Shown: one piece after another, positions 45,340 to 54,117 of the stretch
Layout of the letters: every line of letters starts with the position of its first letter
Numbering within the stretch: position 1 is the first letter of the stretch
Origin: Alkalicoccobacillus murimartini
GTDB lineage: Bacteria > Bacillota > Bacilli > Bacillales > Bacillaceae_D
Direction of reading: 5' to 3'
Length of the DNA stretch: 64,000 nucleotides
Assembly: GCF_030813245.1 (NCBI RefSeq)
Contig: NZ_JAUSUA010000002.1
Coordinates: 1-64,000, forward strand
Program-made: the position numbers and the translations under genes
The notes under the pieces: model-generated
What the model saw: only the letters and a program-made list of their open reading frames with translations
Database searches by the model: none
What the model was told of the DNA's origin: nothing

Positions 45340-45374
45340 GGATAAGGCAGATATTATTTCGGAGGTGTCCATTC

Positions 45375-46367
45375 ATGTCAGAACAAGAAGAATTATATGA
45401 TATTACAATTATTGGGGGAGGGCCAACTGGTTTATTCGCTGCTTTCTATGCAGGCATGCGAAAGGCTAAGGTGAAAATTATTGAAAGTATGCCACAACTA
45501 GGTGGACAGCTTTCAGCTCTATACCCTGAAAAATATATATACGATGTAGCTGGATTTCCTAAGGTAAAAGCTCAGGATCTTGTTGAACAATTAACAATTC
45601 AAGCTCAGCAATTCAACCCAGAGATCGTCCTTGAACAGGCTGTAAGCGAGCTTGTAAAACAAGATGATGAGACGTTCAAGATTCAAACCGATAAAGAAAC
45701 GCACTACTCTAAAGCTGTTATTATTACAGCAGGAGCTGGAGCATTCCAGCCACGCCGCCTACAATTAGAAGGCGCAGAAGCCTACGAAAATACAAACCTA
45801 CATTATTTTATAAAAGACTTAAGTGCGTTTGCCGGCAAAAAAGTGGTTGTTTTAGGTGGAGGCGACTCTGCATTAGATTGGTCTCTTATGCTTGAGCCAC
45901 TAGCAAAAGAAGTAACGATTGTGCATCGTCGTGACAAGTTCCGTGCTCATGAACACAGTGTGCAGTTACTTGAACAGTCGAATGTGAACATTGTCACTCC
46001 TTATGAAATCACTGGTCTAAATAGCGAAGACGGCGCGATTACGCAGGTTGAGTTAAGTGAAGTCAAAGGAGAAGGCAAGAAAACAATTGATGTCGATGCA
46101 TTAATTGTGAATTACGGATTCGTTTCTTCGCTTGGTCCGATTAAAGAGTGGGGAATTGAGATTGAGAAGAATTCAATTGTAGTGAATTCTAAAATGGAAA
46201 CAAATATTAAAGGTATTTATGGCGCTGGTGATATTTGTACCTACGATGGAAAAGTAAAACTGATTGCTACTGGTTTTGGTGAAGCCCCAACAGCGGTAAA
46301 CAACGCTAAGGCTTATATTGATCCAAAAGCTCGTCTACACCCTGGGCACAGTACAAGTTTATTTTAA
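45375..46367 (+). CDS. yumC: Ferredoxin/flavodoxin-NADP+ reductase type 2
   Basis: 330 residues, thioredoxin-reductase-like fold without the CxxC redox site: FAD loop [19 protein letters not shown] (about 10-28), NADPH loop [18 protein letters not shown] (about 155-172), [28 protein letters not shown] (about 278-305) and the aromatic/charged C-terminal extension typical of YumC. It is an essential supplier of reduced ferredoxin or flavodoxin in Bacillus. SD GGAGGTG precedes the ATG. Confidence 0.95.
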   Translation: MSEQEELYDITIIGGGPTGLFAAFYAGMRKAKVKIIESMPQLGGQLSALYPEKYIYDVAGFPKVKAQDLVEQLTIQAQQFNPEIVLEQAVSELVKQDDETFKIQTDKETHYSKAVIITAGAGAFQPRRLQLEGAEAYENTNLHYFIKDLSAFAGKKVVVLGGGDSALDWSLMLEPLAKEVTIVHRRDKFRAHEHSVQLLEQSNVNIVTPYEITGLNSEDGAITQVELSEVKGEGKKTIDVDALIVNYGFVSSLGPIKEWGIEIEKNSIVVNSKMETNIKGIYGAGDICTYDGKVKLIATGFGEAPTAVNNAKAYIDPKARLHPGHSTSLF

Positions 46368-46373
46368 AAACAG

Positions 46374-46407
46374 CAAAAAAAGCCTGCCGATTTGGCAGGC
46401 TTTTTTG
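46374..46407. terminator. Bidirectional terminator between yumC and mtlD
   Basis: Stem AAAGCCTGCC / GGCAGGCTTT with loop GATTT and runs of A and T. Confidence 0.9.
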
Positions 46408-46413
46408 TATTAA

Positions 46414-47535
46414 CTAGATAAGCGCTTGGATTAAAGGATGGTTTTCCTGTAATCCAGTCACTTGAATAAGTGTTTCTTTCTTACCCTTTTCTTTCAGCAA
46501 CTTCTGTAACTCCTGGCTCTCCGTATCATCTGCAACATCAAAATGAAGTGCTGCCTCAATAACCTGAAGAAGAACCGTTGGCACATGACCTTGGTCAAAC
46601 AGCATCCTCGCTGGTTTGATTAGTCGATCATCAAAGCCTAACTTTCTGATCGGACCGCGTCCGACGCGTACGATTTCATCAGATAGATACGGGTTTTGAA
46701 AACGGCCAATGATTTTAGTGATGTATGCTTCATGCTCTGACTGATCGAATCCATACTCTTCAACTAAAACTTGCTTCGTTTCATTCAGGCCATCTTGCAC
46801 CTTTTGATAAACCTCAGCATCTTCCATTGCCTCTTTAATCGTTGTAAGCCCGTTCTCATAGCCGAAGTATGCTGCTAATGCATGACCAGTATTCACAGTA
46901 AACAGCTTACGTTCAATAAATGGAATCAGATCGTCTACATACGTGACACCTTCGATCGCTGTGTTGTCACCTTTTAAAGAAGGTTTCTCCACTACCCATT
47001 CAAAAAATGGCTCTACAGAAACGGCCAGAATATCTTCATTTTTTTGATTAGGTACAATCCGATCTACTGCTGCATCGGCGAAGCCTGTCTTATGACTGAT
47101 TTCAGCCCATTCATCTTCGGAAACCTGATCCTTAGTGTACTCCTTTAACATTGACGTTGCCCGGATTGCATTCTCACAGGCAATGACATCTAAAGGTTTT
47201 GCATCCGCTGCACGAGCTTTTAGACCTTTTGCTAATGTTGGTGCGATGAATTTCAACACCGCCGGTCCGACAGCTGTTGTAATAAGATCAGCTGTGGCAA
47301 TTTCCTTCACTAAGGCGTCTTCATCATGATTACTATGCAGTCCACGTACACCTGTGACATGCTCCTGACCACCTTGTTCACTGGCAATGGTCACGGTATA
47401 CTCTCCACGCTTATTGATCTCAGTGATCACCGCGTCATTTACATCAGCAAATATGACTTCATATCCTGCACGGCTTAAGAGAGCGCCGATAAATCCGCGC
47501 CCTATGTTACCAGCTCCGAAATGTACTGCCTTCAT
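46414..47535 (-). CDS. mtlD: Mannitol-1-phosphate 5-dehydrogenase
   Basis: 373 residues of the long-chain mannitol dehydrogenase family: NAD loop AVHFGAGNIGRGFIGALLSRAGY (about 3-25), DLITTAVGP, AIRATSMLKE, and the KxxxxNxxH catalytic motif in RKLFTVNTGHALAAYFGY (about 210-225). It converts mannitol-1-phosphate to fructose-6-phosphate, which joins glycolysis. Last gene of the mannitol operon; its ATG overlaps the mtlF stop by one base (TAATG). A terminator follows. Confidence 0.95.
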   Translation of the reverse strand: MKAVHFGAGNIGRGFIGALLSRAGYEVIFADVNDAVITEINKRGEYTVTIASEQGGQEHVTGVRGLHSNHDEDALVKEIATADLITTAVGPAVLKFIAPTLAKGLKARAADAKPLDVIACENAIRATSMLKEYTKDQVSEDEWAEISHKTGFADAAVDRIVPNQKNEDILAVSVEPFFEWVVEKPSLKGDNTAIEGVTYVDDLIPFIERKLFTVNTGHALAAYFGYENGLTTIKEAMEDAEVYQKVQDGLNETKQVLVEEYGFDQSEHEAYITKIIGRFQNPYLSDEIVRVGRGPIRKLGFDDRLIKPARMLFDQGHVPTVLLQVIEAALHFDVADDTESQELQKLLKEKGKKETLIQVTGLQENHPLIQALI

Positions 47536-47972
47536 TACTCATTCACCTCTGAGAAGAATTGAAGAACTTCTTCTGATGTTTTAGATGCTAATAGCTTTTC
47601 TACATTTTCTTCCTCTGAGCAAGCAATAGCAATTTTCGATAAAATTTCAAGGTGTTCGTTTCCTTTACCTGCAATTCCAATGACTAAGCGTACATCGTTG
47701 CCATCCCAATCAATCGCTTCGTTATAAAGTAGGATAGAAATGCCCGATTCCTTTACTTCCGTTTTTGCTTCCTCTGTTCCATGAGGAATCGCAAGCATGT
47801 TGCCCATAAATGTGGAAGTCAGCTCTTCACGCTCGTGCATTTTTACAACGTATTCAGCTGTTACGTACCCACGTTCAGAGAGGATTTTCCCTGCCTCATC
47901 AATCGCCTCTTTTTTTGATTTTGCTTGCGCGTTTACTACAATATTATCTTGTTTCAGAATGTTATTTGTCAT
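47535..47972 (-). CDS. mtlF: Mannitol-specific PTS enzyme IIA
   Basis: 145 residues of the fructose/mannitol IIA fold; the phosphorylated His is in MLAIPHGTEEAK (about 65), preceded by MHEREELTSTFMGN. It passes phosphate from HPr to the IIB domains of MtlA. Start at ATG 47972, 10 bases after AAAGGAG; a TTG at 47978 is too near that SD and overlaps mtlR. Sits between mtlR and mtlD. Confidence 0.94.
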   Translation of the reverse strand: MTNNILKQDNIVVNAQAKSKKEAIDEAGKILSERGYVTAEYVVKMHEREELTSTFMGNMLAIPHGTEEAKTEVKESGISILLYNEAIDWDGNDVRLVIGIAGKGNEHLEILSKIAIACSEEENVEKLLASKTSEEVLQFFSEVNE

Positions 47973-47974
47973 GT

Positions 47975-50065
47975 TCAATGCACTCCTTTTAGTAGTAGCT
48001 TTTGTATATATTCAAAACAATGCTGACTAATCAGTTTCTTAATCTCTGCCTCTGTACCTGTCTCTACAATCCGTGTGTACTCATCACTTGAGATTAACAT
48101 CACACTTAAACTACTTAACAAATCAAGTAGGCTCTGATGGGCTTGTAAAGGGGCCAGCATCAGGATTACCCTACTCACATGTACAGGTTTATCTCCCATT
48201 GAGGCAATCGATTCTTCCACATCTAGTTCGAGCATTGTAAAGACCGGTTTTAGAACCTCTTCTGTTCGGGTGTGAAATAACGCTAGAGATGTATCTGGTA
48301 TGCCAAGCCCACCAAGTCGTTCTCTTTGCAATAATGCCTCAAACACAGGCACAGCATCTGTTAGTGCCCCACCCTCTTCTAAATTGGTACAAAGCTCAGC
48401 AAGACTCTCGTTCATTACTTTACCCTTTTTTAGGTTAAATGAATCTATAACCAAGGCAATATCATGACTAAGTATCGATAATTGCTCAAAAAAAGTCTCC
48501 GGAATATGATCGACACTGATGCTCTGTTTAATCTGAGGGACGCTACTAACAATGGGACGTTTTTTCTTTAATGTTTTGATATGCTGTCTAATTTGTTCGG
48601 TTTCTTCTTTTGATAAAAATGGTTTGACCAAAAAGTACTGCTCACTTTGTGTTAATGGCACAGTTGAGATGATTAGATCATAAAATCTTGCTTCTCGCTC
48701 ATTAAAGTCAAACAATGAAACATTCTCAATCTGTTCGATCTCTGGAAACTCTTTTTCTAAACGACTAGCCAGCAGTTTTGAGGAACCAATACCGCTCGAA
48801 CAGATAACCATGGCTTTAAGAGGGTTCTTCTGTTGCTGACGTTCTATTGCTGAGCCAAAATGCATCACCAAAAATCCGATTTCTTCCTCTGGTACGGTTA
48901 TTGACTCAAATACTTGTTCCGATACCTGTTTGACCTTTTTATATAAACTGGCATAGTTTTGCTTGATTCTGGCAAGTAAAGGATTATGAATCTTCATGCC
49001 ATGATTCATTCGATACATCGCCGGCTCAAGATGCGAGATAAGCCCCGGATAAAGGGAATCGTCGTCAAAAACAAGATCCAGTTGTTTCTCCATCTGCTTA
49101 ATTAATCGATCTGCAAAGTAAGAAAGCTCTGTGTATGTTTCGTTCGTGAACAGATTCGTTTCCTTTTGAATCTTGGCCCCTCGTAAGTGCATGACAATAT
49201 AGCCTACTTCTTCTTCTGGAATACGAATGGAAAAAATTGATTCTAGAGAATTCGCAAGCGTTTTGGCTAATTCATACACGGACTCTTGTTGAAGTGACCT
49301 TAGTTGTTCCTCATCCATTTGAACATTTTCACCTTGTTGAATTCGTTCAATGGCTAATGCTAGATGAACAATTAGTCCAATGTACGATGAATCCGCCATT
49401 TGACCGTTTGAGTGCGTTCGAAGATTTTCCACCGCTTCCTGAACACGTTGAATCTTTTTAGCATCAACAATATCAAGTAGTCTTTCTGATATCGATTCTG
49501 TATTTGGATCAGCTGATGCATCCTCACCTAATGATTGATAGAACTTACCCTCGCTTATGTTCTCTGTAATCAAGCTGCTTAAGCTACGTCGAATATTTGT
49601 TTCAGAACCAGCAACCTCGACTCCATACCCACGACGCCTAATTAAAGTGAGGTGAAATGAAGATAGCCACTCCTCGACTTTCGTCAAATCATGGCTGACT
49701 GTTGCAACAGTTACATTTAGTTCCTCCGCAAGAGAAAAAAGCTTCACTGGTTCCTGCTTTTCAAGCAAGGCTACAAGCAAAAGCAATTGTCTTTCTTCTG
49801 GAGTGAATTCACTTGGTTCAAGCGAAGCTAGATCTACTTTCAATCGAGTTAGATGTTCCTGCGCTCCGTGAATATAATAACGATTACTTACATCTTTATG
49901 TAAAGTGAGGTCATAGTCTGACATGACCCCACCTAAACCTTTTAAATCACGTTGAATGGTTCGCGTACTAACATCAAGAGAAGAGGCTAACTCACGTACA
50001 TCAAGATGATCCTGCTCGTTAAGCAAAAGCTTCAACAGCCGTCTTTCTCTAGCTGGGATATACAT
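47975..50065 (-). CDS. mtlR: Mannitol operon activator MtlR (PRD-containing, BglG/LicR type)
   Basis: 696 residues: N-terminal HTH (RERRLLKLLLNEQDHLDVRELASSLDVSTRTIQRDLKGL, about 6-45) and a second Mga/HTH segment (about 85-130), two PRD domains (about 200-410; phosphorylatable His in IVHLALAIER, MHLRGA, HLEPAMYR and MHFGSAIER), an EIIB-like domain (about 415-505, AMVICSSGIGSSKLLASRLE with its Cys) and a C-terminal EIIA-like domain (about 555-690). PTS phosphorylation of these domains switches DNA binding. Gene order mtlA-mtlR-mtlF-mtlD is as in Geobacillus. Confidence 0.93.
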   Translation of the reverse strand: MYIPARERRLLKLLLNEQDHLDVRELASSLDVSTRTIQRDLKGLGGVMSDYDLTLHKDVSNRYYIHGAQEHLTRLKVDLASLEPSEFTPEERQLLLLVALLEKQEPVKLFSLAEELNVTVATVSHDLTKVEEWLSSFHLTLIRRRGYGVEVAGSETNIRRSLSSLITENISEGKFYQSLGEDASADPNTESISERLLDIVDAKKIQRVQEAVENLRTHSNGQMADSSYIGLIVHLALAIERIQQGENVQMDEEQLRSLQQESVYELAKTLANSLESIFSIRIPEEEVGYIVMHLRGAKIQKETNLFTNETYTELSYFADRLIKQMEKQLDLVFDDDSLYPGLISHLEPAMYRMNHGMKIHNPLLARIKQNYASLYKKVKQVSEQVFESITVPEEEIGFLVMHFGSAIERQQQKNPLKAMVICSSGIGSSKLLASRLEKEFPEIEQIENVSLFDFNEREARFYDLIISTVPLTQSEQYFLVKPFLSKEETEQIRQHIKTLKKKRPIVSSVPQIKQSISVDHIPETFFEQLSILSHDIALVIDSFNLKKGKVMNESLAELCTNLEEGGALTDAVPVFEALLQRERLGGLGIPDTSLALFHTRTEEVLKPVFTMLELDVEESIASMGDKPVHVSRVILMLAPLQAHQSLLDLLSSLSVMLISSDEYTRIVETGTEAEIKKLISQHCFEYIQKLLLKGVH

Positions 50066-50105
50066 GAGTGCCCCCTCCTCTCTTTTTGTCTTATTTCAAA
50101 TTGTC

Positions 50106-51833
50106 TTATTTCAAACGATTAATAAACTCGTCATACTTTGGACTGTTCATAAAGTTCTCTACTGAAATGTGCTCAGCAGCTGGTTGCTTTTGTTTCGCAC
50201 GATCTGTTAAGTCCTTATGAGTGAAAACAACATCAGCATCTTCAGGAATATTACTAATAGATGTGTTTGAAACAGCTACATCTAGATCAGCTTTTTTCAC
50301 TTTATTCTTAAGAATGGAAGCACCCATGGCACTTGATCCCATCCCCGCATCACAAGCAAAGATTACTTTTTTAATTTCATCTTTAGACTTTTGACCGCCT
50401 GCCGCTGGAGCAGAAGATTCGCTACCTCCATTTTGAAGGTCTTCTACAATTTCATTATAACGCGGACTGTTCATAAAGTTCTCTACAGAAACGTGAATCG
50501 CATTTGATTTCTTTGCTTTTGCACGGTCCGTGAGATCTTTGTGCGTAATAATCAAATCAGCGTCATCCGGAATATTACTAATAGATGTGTTTATAACCTC
50601 TGTATCAAGACCCGCTTTCTTCACACGATCACGCATAATGGAAGCACCCATCGCACTTGATCCCATACCTGCATCACAAGCGAAGACAATTTTGTTTACA
50701 TTCGCGTAAGAAGTTGCGCCTGATCCGGAAAGAGTAGAAGATACACCGCTCTTTTTCCCTTTCATCGCTTCCATCTTACTTGTAGCATCCGCTAAATCTT
50801 CTTCACCTTTACGGTCAAATTTAAGAATAATTGAACCAATGACAAACGATACGGCTGCTGCAGATAACACACCAGCAAGAACACCTAAGTGGTCACCGGG
50901 AGCTGCTAGACCCATAATCGGAATAATACTTCCTGGAGAAGCTGGACTTACAAGACCTACGTCAAACAGTGTAAACATGAATACTCCAGTCATACCACCA
51001 AAGATAACTGCAATAAACATAAGTGGTTTCATTAGAACGTAAGGGAAATAAATTTCATGAATTCCACCGACGAAATGAATAATACCTGCGCCATATGCAG
51101 ACGCTTTTGAAGCTCCTTTACCAAAGATCATAAATGCTAATAGAATCCCAAGACCTGGACCCGGATTTGCTTCTAATAGATAAAAGATTGATTTACCCGT
51201 CTCAGCATAATCATTTAATGCTAATGGAGTAAGAATTCCGTGGTTAATCGCATTGTTTAAGAACATAATTTTAGCTGGCTCAATAACGATACTTGCTAAA
51301 GGAAGAAGTCCCCATCCAATAATAGCGTCCGCTCCAACACCCATTACATATGTTAGACCAGAAACAAGTGGAGCAATTCCTAATGAACCAAAACAAGCTA
51401 GAAGGGCTGCCAAAATACCAGCAGAGAAGTTATTAACAAGCATTTCAAACCCTTGTTTTACTTTACCATCTAATGCTTGGTCAACCTTCTTGATTAAGTA
51501 ACCACCTAGTGGACCCATAATCATCGCACCAATAAACATTGGTACATCTGTTGCAGCAATAACACCCATTGCTGCTGTGGCACCTACAACCCCGCCTCGG
51601 AAGTCATGAATCATACGTCCACCTGTATAAGCAATAAGTAAAGGCAATAGATAGAAAATCATTGGTTCAACCATATCACCAAGGAATTCAATTCCTAATG
51701 ATTCTCCAAAAAATGCATTGATTGCTGTAATGATACCCCATGCAATAAAAGCACCAATATTCGGCATAATCATGCCACTCAAGTTACTACCAAACTTCTG
51801 AACCTTCGAACGAATGCTGGTTTTTTCAGCCAT
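50106..51833 (-). CDS. mtlA: Mannitol-specific PTS enzyme IICB with two tandem IIB domains
   Basis: 575 residues, against about 480 for B. subtilis MtlA. IIC domain (about 1-345) with many membrane helices and the motifs MIMPNIGAFIAWGI, NAINHGILTPLAL, EANPGPGLGILLA and GGIHEIYFPYVLM. Then two IIB domains (about 383-465 and 488-575), each with KIVFACDAGMGSSAMGAS or VIFACDAGMGSSAMGAS (phosphocysteine), SISNIP and THKDLTDRA. The Ala/Ser/Gly linker between them (SESSAPAAGGQKSK) is typical of a flexible tether. Mannitol is imported and phosphorylated. First gene of the operon, with a cre site upstream. ATG 51833 is 7 bases after AAGGGGG. Confidence 0.94.
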   Translation of the reverse strand: MAEKTSIRSKVQKFGSNLSGMIMPNIGAFIAWGIITAINAFFGESLGIEFLGDMVEPMIFYLLPLLIAYTGGRMIHDFRGGVVGATAAMGVIAATDVPMFIGAMIMGPLGGYLIKKVDQALDGKVKQGFEMLVNNFSAGILAALLACFGSLGIAPLVSGLTYVMGVGADAIIGWGLLPLASIVIEPAKIMFLNNAINHGILTPLALNDYAETGKSIFYLLEANPGPGLGILLAFMIFGKGASKASAYGAGIIHFVGGIHEIYFPYVLMKPLMFIAVIFGGMTGVFMFTLFDVGLVSPASPGSIIPIMGLAAPGDHLGVLAGVLSAAAVSFVIGSIILKFDRKGEEDLADATSKMEAMKGKKSGVSSTLSGSGATSYANVNKIVFACDAGMGSSAMGASIMRDRVKKAGLDTEVINTSISNIPDDADLIITHKDLTDRAKAKKSNAIHVSVENFMNSPRYNEIVEDLQNGGSESSAPAAGGQKSKDEIKKVIFACDAGMGSSAMGASILKNKVKKADLDVAVSNTSISNIPEDADVVFTHKDLTDRAKQKQPAAEHISVENFMNSPKYDEFINRLK

Positions 51834-51897
51834 CACTGTTCCCCCTTTTTACATATGAATGATATAAATGCTATTTCATATCCTTATTTTATACGCT

Positions 51898-51911
51898 TGT
51901 AAACGCTTCAT
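51898..51911. promoter_or_regulatory. cre-like site upstream of mtlA
   Basis: + strand TGTAAACGCTTCAT fits TGWAARCGYTWNCW except for the C near the end; 65 bases before the mtlA start. Suggests CcpA repression of the mannitol operon. Confidence 0.65.
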
Positions 51912-52033
51912 TCAACCAAATGTTCATACAGTTTCGTCACAACGACCCGCGACAAGATTTAATAACTATAGACCTATGTAATTGTCAAACTTGTCTCACT
52001 TTTATCGTTTCCCTATATTGTTCTCACTTAACC

Positions 52034-52072
52034 ATAAAAAAACCCACTTAACAGATAAACTGTTAAGCAGGA
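52034..52072 (-). terminator. Terminator of erpA-like gene
   Basis: Stem CTTAACAG / CTGTTAAG (loop ATAAA), extended by CC/GG pairs, then TTTTTTT on the - strand. Confidence 0.8.
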
Positions 52073-52104
52073 TTAGAGTTGTATTCATTATTAAATTTCA
52101 ATCT

Positions 52105-52458
52105 TTAGCAATCACCAGGTGCCCCAGCATTTGTTGCTGTTCGGAATGAAGTACCACAACCACATGATGCGATCGCATTAGGGTTATCAATTGTAAACCC
52201 TCCACCCATCATGTTCTGCTTATAATCTATCACTAATCCTTTTATGACTGGTGCACTTTCCTCGTCCACTAGTACAGTGAGCCCGTTAATTTCTACTTTT
52301 GTATCTTCAGCCGTTTGTTCGTTATCAAAACCCATTCCGTAAGAGAGCCCACTACATCCGCCACCCTTAACTCCGACTCGAAGCATCAACGTATCATCTT
52401 CTTCAGCTGTCATCATTTCTTTGATATGACTAACCGCTGCATCTGTTAATGTAATCAT
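52105..52458 (-). CDS. HesB/IscA-type iron-sulfur assembly protein (YutM/ErpA-like)
   Basis: 117 residues of the A-type Fe-S carrier family. The three ligand cysteines are visible: GVKGGGCSGLSYGM (about 33-35) and CGCGTSF (about 98-100). It receives Fe-S clusters from SufU/SufB and passes them to apoproteins. In B. subtilis yutM lies by dapF, as roughly here. SD AGGAGGT precedes the ATG. Confidence 0.93.
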   Translation of the reverse strand: MITLTDAAVSHIKEMMTAEEDDTLMLRVGVKGGGCSGLSYGMGFDNEQTAEDTKVEINGLTVLVDEESAPVIKGLVIDYKQNMMGGGFTIDNPNAIASCGCGTSFRTATNAGAPGDC

Positions 52459-52514
52459 AATTGACCTCCTAACGTTTCACTATATGTTTATTATAGTACG
52501 ATAGGTGCACAATC

Positions 52515-52697
52515 TCAACCAACCTGCCTGTCTTTGCTCATTCGAGCCAACAAACCAGTATGAAGCTTATCTAACTCCTGACTAAAAAAAAGAACCTGAG
52601 GATGATTCAAACCAAGCTTGCCTGCAGCTTGAAGCATTTTTTCTCGAGTGTGTTCAATCTGATCCTTGTAAGATTCGACCGTACCAAAACTGCTCAT
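52515..52697 (-). CDS. Spo0E-family aspartyl-phosphate phosphatase
   Basis: 60 residues, two helices in a hairpin with the family motif SQELD (about residue 42; consensus SQxxD) in HPQVLFFSQELDKLHTGLL. Such small proteins dephosphorylate Spo0A~P and so delay sporulation. Start at ATG 52695-52697, 7 bases after GGAGG. The gene supports a spore-forming host. It lies upstream of the erpA-like gene on the same strand. Confidence 0.85.
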   Translation of the reverse strand: MSSFGTVESYKDQIEHTREKMLQAAGKLGLNHPQVLFFSQELDKLHTGLLARMSKDRQVG

Positions 52698-52841
52698 AGC
52701 CAATCCTCCTCTTTTATCCAGTAAAAAGGAAACTTGTTACTTTTAGTCTACTGAAATATACCTGCATTTGCAAGAAGCTTTCCATAAAACAAATAGAATA
52801 TATAATTTATTCTTCTAGAGATCGACAATAAGGCTCAAGTC

Positions 52842-52870
52842 TTTTAATCAGTAGACGACGGTAGTATAAT
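52842..52870 (+). promoter_or_regulatory. mqnE: Promoter of mqnE
   Basis: -10 TATAAT at 52865-52870 with a weak -35 TTTTAA at 52842-52847 (17-bp spacing). Leaves a leader of about 85-90 bases. Confidence 0.5.
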
Positions 52871-52877
52871 AGTGAGA

Positions 52878-52916
52878 GATTACACATTATCAAGATAAGT
52901 CAAATAGAATGTAATC
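52878..52916 (+). promoter_or_regulatory. Stem-loop in the mqnE leader
   Basis: GATTACA (52878-52884) can pair with TGTAATC (52910-52916) around a 25-base loop, followed by a GC-richer stretch up to the SD. No known riboswitch motif recognised; it could be a small leader structure. Confidence 0.35.
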
Positions 52917-52963
52917 CAGCTGGCCCATTAGGAAGGTCAACTAGAGAGCAGGAGATGAATAAC

Positions 52964-54058
52964 ATGAGTATATTGTTAACAGATACAAAGTTGGAAGGTA
53001 TTAAGGAAAAAGTTTTACACGGTGAAAGATTATCGATTGAAGATGGTCTATATTTATACGAAACTCCAGATCTTCTTGGTGTAGCTCAATTAGCCAACCA
53101 AGTAAACCTTAAGAAAAACGGAGACAATGTCTATTTTATTCAAAATATGTACATTAATCCAACCAACGTGTGTGAAGCATCATGTAGCTTCTGCGGATTC
53201 AAACGTAAGCCTGGGCAAGAAGGCGCTTATACGATGGATTCAGAAGCTCTACTAAAATACGTTGGAGAACGTTGGAATGACAACATTCGTGAGTTTCATA
53301 TTGTTGGAGGTCATAACGTCGAAGTAGGATTCGAATACTATCTTGATACCATTCGTACCCTTAAGAAGCATTATCCTAGTGCAACCGTTAAGGCATATAC
53401 TGGCGCTGAAATTGAATTCTTCTCTCGTATTTCAGGACTAAGTATGAAGAATGTACTAGAAGAACTTATTAAAGCTGGACTTGATACACTTCCTGGTGGC
53501 GGTGCTGAAATTCTAACTGAAAACTATCGTGCGAAGATGAGCCCAGACAAAGCATCTACAGACCAGTGGCTTGAAGCACACGAAATTGCTCACTCACTAG
53601 GCTTACGTACTCACGCAACCATGTTATACGGATCAATTGAATCAAAAGAAGAACGCTTGATTCATATGGATCGTGTACGTCAACTCCAAGACCGCACAAA
53701 CGGCTTTATGGTATTTATCCCATTAGCTATGCAGCCACGGAGCGTGAATGCCAACCTAAAACGCAGAACATCAGCATTTGATGATATGCGCACACTTGCA
53801 ATCAGCCGCCTAATGTTAGATAACTTTGATCATATCAAAGCATACTGGATTAACATTGGTGTTCAACTAACACAAATGGCCCTTACCTTTGGATCAAGTG
53901 ATATTCACGGTACACTTATTGAAGAGCGTATCTCACATTCTGTTGGAGCACTAACTTCAGCAGGAATTACCCGTGATGAACTTATCCACTTAATTAAAAG
54001 TGCCAACAAAACACCAATTGAACGCGATACATTCTACAATGTGATCAAAACATACTAA
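52964..54058 (+). CDS. mqnE: Aminodeoxyfutalosine synthase (radical SAM)
   Basis: 364 residues. Radical-SAM cluster motif CEASCSFCGFKRKPGQEG (C-x3-C-x2-C, about 65-72), then HIVGGHNVEVGFEYYLDTI, TLPGGGAEILTENYRAKMSP (about 178-195) and HATMLYGSIESKEERL (about 225), the pattern of MqnE of the futalosine menaquinone route. MqnE joins 3-enolpyruvylbenzoate to SAM. Close relatives MqnC and CofH share the fold, but the GGGAEIL and C-terminal ISRLMLDNFDHIKAYW segments fit MqnE. Start at ATG 52964, 9 bases after GGAG. No other mqn genes are in view. A strong terminator follows. Confidence 0.88.
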   Translation: MSILLTDTKLEGIKEKVLHGERLSIEDGLYLYETPDLLGVAQLANQVNLKKNGDNVYFIQNMYINPTNVCEASCSFCGFKRKPGQEGAYTMDSEALLKYVGERWNDNIREFHIVGGHNVEVGFEYYLDTIRTLKKHYPSATVKAYTGAEIEFFSRISGLSMKNVLEELIKAGLDTLPGGGAEILTENYRAKMSPDKASTDQWLEAHEIAHSLGLRTHATMLYGSIESKEERLIHMDRVRQLQDRTNGFMVFIPLAMQPRSVNANLKRRTSAFDDMRTLAISRLMLDNFDHIKAYWINIGVQLTQMALTFGSSDIHGTLIEERISHSVGALTSAGITRDELIHLIKSANKTPIERDTFYNVIKTY

Positions 54059-54076
54059 AACGTATCTTATAAGAAA

Positions 54077-54113
54077 GAAAACGCAGCGGACATGATGTCC
54101 GTTGCGTTTTTTG
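54077..54113 (+). terminator. Terminator of mqnE
   Basis: Stem AAAACGCAGCGGACA / TGTCCGTTGCGTTTT with loop TGA and T-run. Confidence 0.92.
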
Positions 54114-54117
54114 TATT

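Noticed and set aside
52878-52963. Known riboswitch in the mqnE leader
   Set aside because: I could not match it to a TPP, SAM, FMN, PreQ1 or other family by its conserved bases; kept only as an unassigned stem-loop.
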